Shown piece after piece: positions 1 through 4,849 of a stretch of 5,416 nt of DNA (position 1 is the first letter of the stretch; each line of letters begins with the position of its first letter). The translations under genes and the position numbers were made by a program. The DNA is from Pseudonocardiaceae bacterium. Lineage in GTDB: Bacteria > Actinomycetota > Actinomycetes > Mycobacteriales > Pseudonocardiaceae. The notes under the pieces were generated by a model. The model did no database searches. It was not told the origin of the DNA and saw only the letters and a list, made by a program, of their open reading frames with translations. The stretch lies in contig JAICSB010000255.1 in assembly GCA_025937115.1 (NCBI GenBank), positions 1 to 5,416 of the forward strand, in the 5' to 3' direction.

Positions 1-651
1 CCCGGTGGCCCGACCGAGGACCTGCGCCCTGGCGACGGCCTCGGCGACCGGCCCTGCCCCGTCGCCGGGCGGTGCGATGAGCACCACAGTGGACATCGGT
101 GGATGGTCCTCGCCGGCCGAGCTGGTGACGCGGTAGCGGTGCGAGCCCACGACGCACCCCAGCGCCAGGGACGCCGCTTGGGGCGCTGTCGTGCCGGGCG
201 GCAGGTGTACTTGCACAACACAGCTGTTCGCCCGTTCCAAGCCGGCCCGCGCCAGGGCTGCACCGGCCGCCCGCCAGTGTGCGGCGCTGCCGTGTCCAGT
301 GCCGACGAGCCAGCCGTGATCGAGTCGTCCGGTGGCCAACGGCACGACCTGCGCCGAGCCCGCGGTAGCGCTCACCCGGTACCGGATTAGCCATTGCTCG
401 TCCACGCCGAGCTCGTCGGCGCCAGGACCTAAGATCAACTGCTCAGTCGCCGGGGAGGGCGGCTGGCCGATCAGCACGGCATCAGGAACGCCCGGGTCGC
501 GCCGCGCCTGCACCCGGACCTCCACCAGCGGAGTCGGGATATCGGGTATCGCGTGCACGGGCATCTCCGGACCAGTTCGTGGCAAGGCCTCGGCGCGCCC
601 TGGCGTCAGCCGAGGCCACAGAACGTCGGATGTAGTGCGCCTGGCGGTCAC
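1..651 (-). CDS. M17 leucyl aminopeptidase-like protein, N-terminal part (cut by left window edge)
   Basis: Open minus-strand frame of 217 codons running off the left edge with no stop. The visible part resembles the N-terminal, non-catalytic domain of actinobacterial leucyl aminopeptidase-like (M17) proteins: LVEVRV near residues 42-47, LILGPGADEL at 72-81, LATGRLDHGWLVGTG at 105-119, LPPGTTAPQAASLALG at 150-165, and AVARAQVLGRATG at 205-217, which in this family leads into the ARDLANTPS segment and the metal-binding catalytic domain. That domain is outside the window, so activity cannot be judged. The family removes N-terminal residues from peptides in the cytosol using two metal ions. I chose GTG at 651 because its last two bases overlap the TGA of the DUF3117 gene (GTGA), suggesting translational coupling. 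ATG at 564 (residue 30) is the alternative; its GGAG is too close to serve as a good ribosome site. Family call fairly sure, start less so. Confidence 0.8.
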   Translation of the reverse strand, partial: MTARRTTSDVLWPRLTPGRAEALPRTGPEMPVHAIPDIPTPLVEVRVQARRDPGVPDAVLIGQPPSPATEQLILGPGADELGVDEQWLIRYRVSATAGSAQVVPLATGRLDHGWLVGTGHGSAAHWRAAGAALARAGLERANSCVVQVHLPPGTTAPQAASLALGCVVGSHRYRVTSSAGEDHPPMSTVVLIAPPGDGAGPVAEAVARAQVLGRATG

Positions 652-815
652 TCCACGACGGCCCGCAGTTCCTCGGCAAGTTCGCCAGCCTCATCCTTGG
701 ATAACTCGACGACGAGCCGCCCACCGCCCTCGAGTGGGACGCGCATCACGATGCCCCGCCCCTCCTTCGTCACCTCGAGGGGACCGTCGCCGGTCCGGGG
801 CTTCATGGCCGCCAT
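648..815 (-). CDS. DUF3117 family small protein (Rv1211-like)
   Basis: A 55-residue protein reading MAAMKPRTGDGPLEVTKEG, then RGIVMRVPLEGGGRLVVELS (20-39) and KDEAGELAEELRAVVE at the C-terminus. This matches the actinobacterial DUF3117 family in both sequence and length, including M. tuberculosis Rv1211; the biochemical role is unknown. The pattern suggests a small beta-rich domain (residues about 13-38) followed by one acidic helix (about 40-55). The start at 815 is supported by a GGAGGGAG ribosome site 6 nt upstream; a second Met at residue 4 is possible. The stop overlaps the GTG of the downstream M17 peptidase gene, so the two are probably co-translated. A 164-bp gap separates it from tag, so it may head its own transcription unit. 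No signal peptide or membrane segment is visible. Confidence 0.93.
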   Translation of the reverse strand: MAAMKPRTGDGPLEVTKEGRGIVMRVPLEGGGRLVVELSKDEAGELAEELRAVVE

Positions 816-821
816 AGCGTG

Positions 822-829
822 CTCCCTCC
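822..829 (-). promoter_or_regulatory. Strong ribosome binding site of the DUF3117 gene
   Basis: The minus strand reads GGAGGGAG ending 6 nt before the ATG at 815. It is the best Shine-Dalgarno match in the window and fixes the start of the 55-residue protein. Confidence 0.75.
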
Positions 830-838
830 GTACATTTC

Positions 839-870
839 GTCACCGCAGCTGGCCACGCGACACCGGTGAC
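839..870. repeat. Inverted repeat in the DUF3117 leader region
   Basis: GTCACCG at 839-845 and CGGTGAC at 864-870 form a perfect 7-bp inverted repeat with an 18-bp spacer; the right arm overlaps the palindrome CACCGGTG (861-868). It ends about 10 bp upstream of the ribosome site of the DUF3117 gene, so it could be an operator or a leader hairpin. In GC-rich DNA a 7-bp repeat can occur by chance. Confidence 0.35.
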
Positions 871-884
871 CCCCTGCATTCTCC

Positions 885-912
885 CCTATCGGCTCTGACG
901 GCCGAAAAGCAA
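885..912 (-). promoter_or_regulatory. Weak candidate promoter for the DUF3117-peptidase unit
   Basis: In the 164-bp gap between tag and the DUF3117 gene, the minus strand has TTGCTT (plus 907-912) and GATAGG (plus 885-890) separated by 16 bp. Both hexamers match the vegetative consensus only partly. The gap length and the strong downstream ribosome site argue for a promoter somewhere here, but its exact place is uncertain. Apart from this and the inverted repeat at 839-870 I see nothing else in the gap. Confidence 0.25.
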
Positions 913-979
913 CCGATCATCTCGCGCCGCAACCCTTCACACTGTCCACTTGGGACCGCCGGTTCACCAGCGCCGGAAC

Positions 980-1555
980 TCACCTGGCCGTGCGGCGGAA
1001 GCAGCCGGCTAGGTGGTCATCGACCATCCCGGTGGCCTGCATGAGCGCATGGCAGGTGACGGGACCGACGAAGGTAAAGCCCCGGCGCCGCAGCGTGCTG
1101 GCCATCGCCTCGGATTCCCGGGTCCGGGCCGGCACGTCGGCCACGGTGCGCGGCGCGGGGCGACGGGCGTGGTCGGGCGCGAAGGACCACAGCAGGGCGT
1201 CCAAATCCTCGCCGAGCTCGGTGACCGCACGGGCATTGCGCACCGTCGCCTCGATCTTGGTTCGGTTACGGACGATAGCTGCGTCGGCGAGCAGGCGCGT
1301 CACGTCGTCGGCGGTGAACGCGGCGACCGTAGCGGGGCGGAAGCCGGCGAAGGCCCGCCGGAAGGCGTCGCGCTTGCGCAGTATCGTCAGCCAGGACAGA
1401 CCCGCCTGGAACGCCTCCAAGCTCAGCCGCTCGAACAAAGCCGCCTCGCCGTGTACCGGCACTGCCCACTCATCGTCGTGGTAGACGCAGTAGTCAGGCG
1501 CCGAGATCGCCCACGGGCAGCGCATCCGACCATCTGTTCCTGGTACCGGGTTCAC
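980..1555 (-). CDS. tag: DNA-3-methyladenine glycosylase I
   Basis: A 191-residue protein of the TAG family (E. coli Tag is 187 residues), which removes 3-methyladenine from alkylated DNA as the first step of base excision repair. All zinc-snap ligands of E. coli Tag have counterparts: Cys13 (RCPWA), His26 (YHDDEW), His181 and Cys185 (DDHLAGC). Glu47 in LEAFQAGLSW (46-55) aligns with the key base-recognition glutamate (E. coli Glu38), and Trp55 is kept. Further family blocks are RNRTKIEATVRNARA (96-110), LLWSF (121-125) and RRGFTFVGPVTCHALMQATGMV (157-178). GTG 1555 was chosen because it overlaps the TGA of the DivIVA-like gene (GTGA), with GAGG a short distance upstream. ATG 1525 (residue 11, MRCPW) is a real alternative and matches the E. 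coli start better. The frame stays open up to 1876, but that extension lies inside the neighbouring gene. Confidence 0.95.
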   Translation of the reverse strand: MNPVPGTDGRMRCPWAISAPDYCVYHDDEWAVPVHGEAALFERLSLEAFQAGLSWLTILRKRDAFRRAFAGFRPATVAAFTADDVTRLLADAAIVRNRTKIEATVRNARAVTELGEDLDALLWSFAPDHARRPAPRTVADVPARTRESEAMASTLRRRGFTFVGPVTCHALMQATGMVDDHLAGCFRRTAR

Positions 1556-1860
1556 TGCTGGGCCTCGAGCTCGGCCACCCGGGCGCGCAGCGCGTCGAGC
1601 TCGGCCGCGGTCCGCTGCAGCGCCCAGTCCACCTCCGACATCCGGTACCCCCGCAACACCAGGGAAAACCGGATGGCCCGCACGTCGTCGCCGACAATCG
1701 GTCCGGTTGGCAGCGAGGTCGGGGTAGCGTCGGGCGGCAGCGCGGTGAGTTCCTCGCCGCGACCGAACGCCAGCGAGGCGATCAAAAACACCACTGCGGC
1801 CACCACCGCCGCGATGATGAGGTAGATCAGGACCGTGCCCACGTTCGGAGATCGTGGCAC
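1552..1860 (-). CDS. Small membrane-anchored DivIVA-like protein (Rv1209-like)
   Basis: A 102-residue protein. One hydrophobic helix spans about residues 9-33 (TVLIYLIIAAVVAAVVFLIA and on). A proline-rich linker follows (41-55), then a DivIVA-type segment with VRAIRFSLVLRGYRMSEVDWAL at 60-81, and a short coiled coil at the C-terminus (about 78-102, LDALRARVAELEAQQ). DivIVA-domain proteins bind curved membranes or polar scaffolds through such a segment; here a transmembrane helix is the likely anchor. The exact function is unknown. It matches the gene found between gpgS and tag in mycobacteria (Rv1209). The GTG at 1860 lies 12 nt after the gpgS stop; GTG at 1842 (residue 7, giving VGTVLIYL) is a good alternative because homologues tend to begin just before the helix. 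Neither has a clear ribosome site. Its stop overlaps the tag start. Confidence 0.85.
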   Translation of the reverse strand: MPRSPNVGTVLIYLIIAAVVAAVVFLIASLAFGRGEELTALPPDATPTSLPTGPIVGDDVRAIRFSLVLRGYRMSEVDWALQRTAAELDALRARVAELEAQQ

Positions 1861-1872
1861 GTTGGCCGCTGT

Positions 1873-2820
1873 TCAAGCGGAGCGGGCGGCGAGGACGTCG
1901 CGCATCGGCGGCCGCTCAGCCACCAGCACCCCGTTCTCGGTCGGTATGAAGCGGGAGCCGAGCTGGACGAACTGGTTGATGCCGCGAGACCCCGGTACCT
2001 CGGCCACTCCGCACCGGGGTAGCGCAGCGCCGAGGATCTGTTGGGACATCACGCCGAGCTCGAGCAACGAGCGGTTGCGATGTTTGCGCACTCCGAGGTT
2101 CACCTGCGCCAGGCCGTTGAGTCCGTGGTGGGTATGTGTGTCGAGTAACAGCCCGATCTCCACGCCGTAGCCGGCGGCGAAGGACACCGACTCCAGCAAC
2201 GCGCGACTCGCCGCGTACTCCCCGCCCAGTGGTTGCACCACTCCAGCCAGCTCGGGACGCAGCGCATTGAGCAGCGGCCGGGCCAGCAGCTCGGTGACCC
2301 GTCCGCCGCCGGTACCCGCTTCGACGCTTTCGATCCGCAGCGGACGCCGGTAGAAACCCTTGACCAGTTCGACCCGGTGTCCCGGCCGATGGGGCATCAG
2401 CAATGGCCCAAGCAGCGCCGGAACGAACCCGGAATCGAAGTCGATCAGGTCGGAGTCGATGAAGACCAGGACATCGCCCGAGGTAGCCGCCAGCGAGCGC
2501 CACAGCACCTCCCCTTTGCCGGGCCACGGCTCCAGCTCGGGCAGCACATCGGTGCGATGCACCACCCGAGCGCCGGCCTCGCGAGCCACTTCGGCAGTCC
2601 GGTCGGTGCAACCCGAGTCCATCACCACGAGCTCGTCGACCAAACCGCCGACCAGCGGTCGCAGCTCGCTGACCACTGCACCGACCGTTGCCTGTTCGTT
2701 CAGCGCAGGCAACACCACGCTGACGGTGCGGCCCCGCTTGGCCGCGACAAGCTGCGCGACGGTCCAGGGCACGCTTTGCACGGTGGCTTCGCTGAACCAC
2801 CGCCGGGTCTGCGGGAGCAT
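1873..2820 (-). CDS. gpgS: Glucosyl-3-phosphoglycerate synthase
   Basis: A 315-residue GT81-family, GT-A fold glycosyltransferase that moves glucose from a nucleotide sugar (usually UDP-glucose) to 3-phosphoglycerate. This is the first step toward glucosylglycerate and, in mycobacteria, methylglucose lipopolysaccharide. Visible blocks: VSVVLPALNEQATVG (33-47, nucleotide binding), VVMDSGCTDRT (65-75), PGKGEVLWRSLAA (100-112), the metal-binding DSD at 122-124, VKGFYRRPL (153-161), GGGRVTELLARPLL (171-184), QPLGGEYAASR (196-206), YGVEIGLLLDT (218-228) and NLGVRKHRNRSL (241-252) with the conserved His247. The C-terminal AERPPM (301-306) also fits the family. The ATG at 2820 has AAGGGAA 8 nt upstream. 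Cys71 replaces the Ser normal in the DSGST motif. It follows the LOG gene by 55 nt and precedes the DivIVA-like gene by 12 nt, so gpgS, the DivIVA-like gene and tag probably share a transcript. Confidence 0.95.
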   Translation of the reverse strand: MLPQTRRWFSEATVQSVPWTVAQLVAAKRGRTVSVVLPALNEQATVGAVVSELRPLVGGLVDELVVMDSGCTDRTAEVAREAGARVVHRTDVLPELEPWPGKGEVLWRSLAATSGDVLVFIDSDLIDFDSGFVPALLGPLLMPHRPGHRVELVKGFYRRPLRIESVEAGTGGGRVTELLARPLLNALRPELAGVVQPLGGEYAASRALLESVSFAAGYGVEIGLLLDTHTHHGLNGLAQVNLGVRKHRNRSLLELGVMSQQILGAALPRCGVAEVPGSRGINQFVQLGSRFIPTENGVLVAERPPMRDVLAARSA

Positions 2821-2875
2821 ACGATAAGTTCCCTTAGCTCGTTGCGCGCTTCGCGTGTCCCCATGCCGTGCGCCG

Positions 2876-3640
2876 TCAATGGGCGTCCTCCCAGGCCTTA
2901 TAGGACTCCCCGACCAGCCGGACCACGTCGTCGACGTCGTCAGTGATGTGCAACAGAGCCAGCTCGGCCTCCCGGAGCTTGCCCTGCGCCGCCACCGTGT
3001 CCGCCAGCCACGAGTACAGCCCGCCCCAGTAGGCCCGGCCTAACAGGACTACGGGGAACTTGGTGACCTTCATGTTCTGCACCAAGGTGAGCGCCTCGAA
3101 CAGCTCGTCCAAAGTGCCGAACCCGCCGGGCAGGCAGACGAAGGCTTGGGCGTACTTGATGAACATGGTCTTGCGGGTGAAGAAGTAACGGAAGTTGATT
3201 CCGAGATCTACCCAGGGATTGAGCCCCTGTTCGAAGGGCAGCTCGATGCCCAGTCCCACCGAGAGTCCGCCGACCTCGGACGCCCCGCGGTTGACCGCCT
3301 CCATGGTGCCGGGGCCACCTCCGGTGATCACCGCGAAGCCGGCGTCGGCGAGCGCGGCGCCCAACGCGCGACCGGTGGCGTACTCGGGGTGGTCGCGGTC
3401 GGTGCGCGCCGAACCGAAGACAGTCACCGCGCGGGGCAGCTCGGCGAGCGCGCCAAAACCCTCGACGAACTCGGCCTGGATGCGCATCACCCGCCACGGG
3501 TCGGTGTGCACCCAGGCGCTGGGACCGCGCGCGTCGAGCAGCCGCTGATCAGTGGTGGTCGCCTCATGACGGCGGTCGCGCCGCAGCACCACCGGTCCGC
3601 GCTGCTTCTCCCGGGGATGCTCCTCATCGGCCCCGTTCAT
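2876..3640 (-). CDS. LOG family (TIGR00730) Rossmann-fold protein
   Basis: A 254-residue protein with the LOG signature: VFGSART (74-80), ITGGGPGTMEAVNRGA (105-120), and PGGFGTLDELFEAL (171-184), the phosphate/nucleotide-binding motif with its catalytic Glu179. The conserved Arg156-Lys157 lie in FFTRKTMF. LOG proteins release cytokinin-type bases from their nucleoside 5'-monophosphates; relatives hydrolyse other nucleotides, so the physiological substrate here is unknown. It belongs to the longer actinobacterial form, with an N-terminal extension of about 70 residues containing TTDQRLLDARGPSAWVHTDPWRVMRIQAEFVEGF. In M. tuberculosis a LOG gene (Rv1205) also lies near dapE but encodes a shorter protein. 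Annotation as lysine decarboxylase is a historical error for this fold. The ATG at 3640 has no convincing ribosome site, but a TANNNT motif ends 6 nt before it, suggesting a leaderless mRNA. Confidence 0.93.
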   Translation of the reverse strand: MNGADEEHPREKQRGPVVLRRDRRHEATTTDQRLLDARGPSAWVHTDPWRVMRIQAEFVEGFGALAELPRAVTVFGSARTDRDHPEYATGRALGAALADAGFAVITGGGPGTMEAVNRGASEVGGLSVGLGIELPFEQGLNPWVDLGINFRYFFTRKTMFIKYAQAFVCLPGGFGTLDELFEALTLVQNMKVTKFPVVLLGRAYWGGLYSWLADTVAAQGKLREAELALLHITDDVDDVVRLVGESYKAWEDAH

Positions 3641-3646
3641 GGCGGC

Positions 3647-3652
3647 AGCCTA
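3647..3652 (-). promoter_or_regulatory. Candidate -10 element of the LOG gene (leaderless start)
   Basis: The minus strand reads TAGGCT, matching the actinobacterial TANNNT -10 pattern. Its last T is at -7 if transcription starts on the A of the ATG at 3640. No clear -35 is seen; that region overlaps the inverted repeat at 3663-3708. Confidence 0.45.
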
Positions 3653-3662
3653 CGGCTACCGC

Positions 3663-3708
3663 CTCGTGAGTGGCATTCAGTGCCAGAACACTGTTACGCA
3701 CTCACGAG
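3663..3708. repeat. Nested 46-bp inverted repeat at the dapE 3' end
   Basis: Outer arms CTCGTGAGTG (3663-3672) and CACTCACGAG (3699-3708) are perfect 10-bp complements. Inner arms CAGTG (3678-3682) and CACTG (3689-3693) enclose a 6-nt loop, and the two stems are separated by a symmetric 5 x 5 internal loop. The right arm lies within the last codons of dapE and encodes part of its LVSA end; the left arm is in the gap before the LOG gene. No T-tract follows on either strand, so it is not a classical intrinsic terminator. It could be an RNA processing or attenuation hairpin, an operator, or a copy of a dispersed intergenic repeat. Confidence 0.7.
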
Positions 3709-4767
3709 CAGGAAGCGGCGCAGCAGCTCCGTGCAGGCGGTGATCTGGTCGGTGCGGACGTGCTCGTCGCGGGTGTGCGCGAGGTTAGGGTCGCCTGGTC
3801 CGAAGTTCAATGCGGGGATCCCCAGCGCGGCGAAGCGGGATACGTCCGTCCAGCCGTATTTCGCGACCGGGGCGAGCCCAATGGTGGCCAGGAACTCCTG
3901 GGTTACCGGCGCGTTCAGACCCGGTAGTGCTCCACAGGCACCGTCGGTGAACTCCAGCTCGAAGCCGTCGAGCACCTCGCGCACGTGGCGCTGGGCGTCG
4001 GCCAGCGAGCGGTCCGGAGCGAACCGGAAGTTGATCTGCACCTCGCAGGCGTCGGGCACGATGTTGCCGGCGACGCCACCGGAGATGCCTACTGCTTGAA
4101 GTCCTTCCCGGTAGGTGCACCCGTCGATCGCGACGCTGCGCGGCCGGTAACCGGACAGCCGGGCCAGCACGTCGCCGGCAGCGTGGATCGCGTTGTCGCC
4201 CAGCCACGACCGCGCACTGTGGGCGCGCCGCCCCGCCGTGCGCACAATGACCCGTAGGGTGCCCTGGCAGCCGGCCTCGACCAGGCCGCTGGTGGGTTCG
4301 GCGAGGATCGCCAGCTGCGCCGCCAACCAGTCGGGATGCTCCCGCTCGATCCGGCCCAGCCCGTTGCGGGCCGCTTCGACCTCCTCGCAGTCGTAAAGCA
4401 CCACGGTCAGGTCGAACGCGGGCTCGGGCACTGTGGCCGCCAGATGCAGGATCATCGCGTCGCCGGACTTCATGTCCGACGTGCCGCAGCCGTAGAGCAG
4501 GTCGCCGTCGCGCCGGGAGGGCAGGTTCCCGGCGATCGGCACGGTGTCCAGGTGCCCGGCGAGCAGCACCCGCTGCGCGCACCCCCGGTCGGTGCGGGCC
4601 AGCACCGTGTTGCCCGAACGCAGCAGCTGCAGGTGCGGCGCCTGTTCGGCCAGCGCCCGCGCCACCGCATCGGCCAGCACATCCTCCTGCCCCGACACGC
4701 TGGCGACATCCACCAGCGCGGCGGTCAGCTCCACCGGGTCAGCCGTCAGGTCCAGCTTCACGTTCAC
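3694..4767 (-). CDS. dapE: Succinyl-diaminopimelate desuccinylase
   Basis: A 357-residue M20-family metallohydrolase that hydrolyses N-succinyl-LL-diaminopimelate to LL-diaminopimelate and succinate, in the succinylase route to meso-DAP and lysine. The two-zinc site is visible: His72 and Asp74 in GHLDTVP, bridging Asp98 in [10 protein letters not shown], catalytic/metal Glu128-Glu129 in DCEEVE, Glu157 in AEPTSG, and the C-terminal His331 in AHTRDEHV. The central dimerisation (lid) part runs about 170-280, with [20 protein letters not shown] and [19 protein letters not shown]. The length is usual for actinobacterial DapE. The start is GTG 4767, with a second in-frame GTG at 4761; no ribosome site is visible, but a TANNNT motif lies 7 nt upstream. 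It is divergent from dapD, which acts two steps earlier. Its last codons lie in an inverted-repeat arm. Confidence 0.95.
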   Translation of the reverse strand: MNVKLDLTADPVELTAALVDVASVSGQEDVLADAVARALAEQAPHLQLLRSGNTVLARTDRGCAQRVLLAGHLDTVPIAGNLPSRRDGDLLYGCGTSDMKSGDAMILHLAATVPEPAFDLTVVLYDCEEVEAARNGLGRIEREHPDWLAAQLAILAEPTSGLVEAGCQGTLRVIVRTAGRRAHSARSWLGDNAIHAAGDVLARLSGYRPRSVAIDGCTYREGLQAVGISGGVAGNIVPDACEVQINFRFAPDRSLADAQRHVREVLDGFELEFTDGACGALPGLNAPVTQEFLATIGLAPVAKYGWTDVSRFAALGIPALNFGPGDPNLAHTRDEHVRTDQITACTELLRRFLLVSA

Positions 4768-4774
4768 GGATGCG

Positions 4775-4780
4775 ACGGTA
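4775..4780 (-). promoter_or_regulatory. Candidate -10 element of dapE (leaderless start)
   Basis: The minus strand reads TACCGT (TANNNT), ending 7 nt before the GTG at 4767. That spacing puts the transcription start at or one base before the start codon. The -35 region is weak and overlaps the dyad at 4791-4815. Confidence 0.45.
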
Positions 4781-4790
4781 GCGCCGCCAC

Positions 4791-4815
4791 ACCGGGCGCT
4801 GCCCGCCTGCCCGGT
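4791..4815. promoter_or_regulatory. Dyad between dapE and dapD, possible shared operator
   Basis: ACCGGGC (4791-4797) and GCCCGGT (4809-4815) form a perfect 7-bp inverted repeat with an 11-bp spacer. A smaller hairpin, CGGGC-GCT-GCCCG (4793-4805), uses part of the same bases. The dyad sits roughly midway between the two candidate -10 elements and covers where the -35 regions would be, the position expected of an operator controlling both genes. No regulator is identified, and a chance match in GC-rich DNA is possible. Confidence 0.35.
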
Positions 4816-4835
4816 GATCAGCCGCTCGTGGCCGC

Positions 4836-4841
4836 TAACGT
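4836..4841 (+). promoter_or_regulatory. Candidate -10 element of dapD (leaderless start)
   Basis: TAACGT (TANNNT) ends 8 nt before the GTG at 4850. The best -35 partner is GTGATC at 4814-4819 with a 16-bp spacer, matching TTGACA at only 3 of 6 positions. Confidence 0.4.
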
Positions 4842-4849
4842 GGCCTGTC

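Noticed and set aside
103..1044. Several overlapping plus-strand frames at the left end
   Set aside because: They are shadows of the minus-strand M17 peptidase and DUF3117 genes, whose translations match known families.
1013..1825. Plus-strand open frame of 270 codons
   Set aside because: Antisense to tag and the DivIVA-like gene; its composition reflects the codon bias of those genes.
1556..1876. Extension of the tag reading frame upstream to give a 298-residue protein
   Set aside because: The added residues are arginine- and glycine-rich, unlike any TAG protein, and lie antiparallel in frame terms over the DivIVA-like gene. TAG similarity begins around residue 11 of the chosen start.
1916..2800. 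Second minus-strand frame of 294 codons inside gpgS
   Set aside because: The arginine-rich product without motifs is a frame shadow of gpgS, whose correct frame carries all the GT81 motifs.
2821..2826. TATCGT on the minus strand as a -10 element for a leaderless gpgS
   Set aside because: It directly abuts the ATG at 2820, so the transcription start would fall inside the gene where no in-frame start codon exists; a ribosome site (AAGGGAA) supports a leadered start.
3663..3708. Classical Rho-independent terminator after dapE
   Set aside because: A strong hairpin is present but neither strand has a T-tract after it, so only a repeat/hairpin call is justified.
3146..4099. Long plus-strand open frame of 317 codons
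   Set aside because: It lies antisense to the LOG gene and dapE, both of which show clear family motifs; long antisense frames are common in GC-rich DNA and the product has no recognisable motif.
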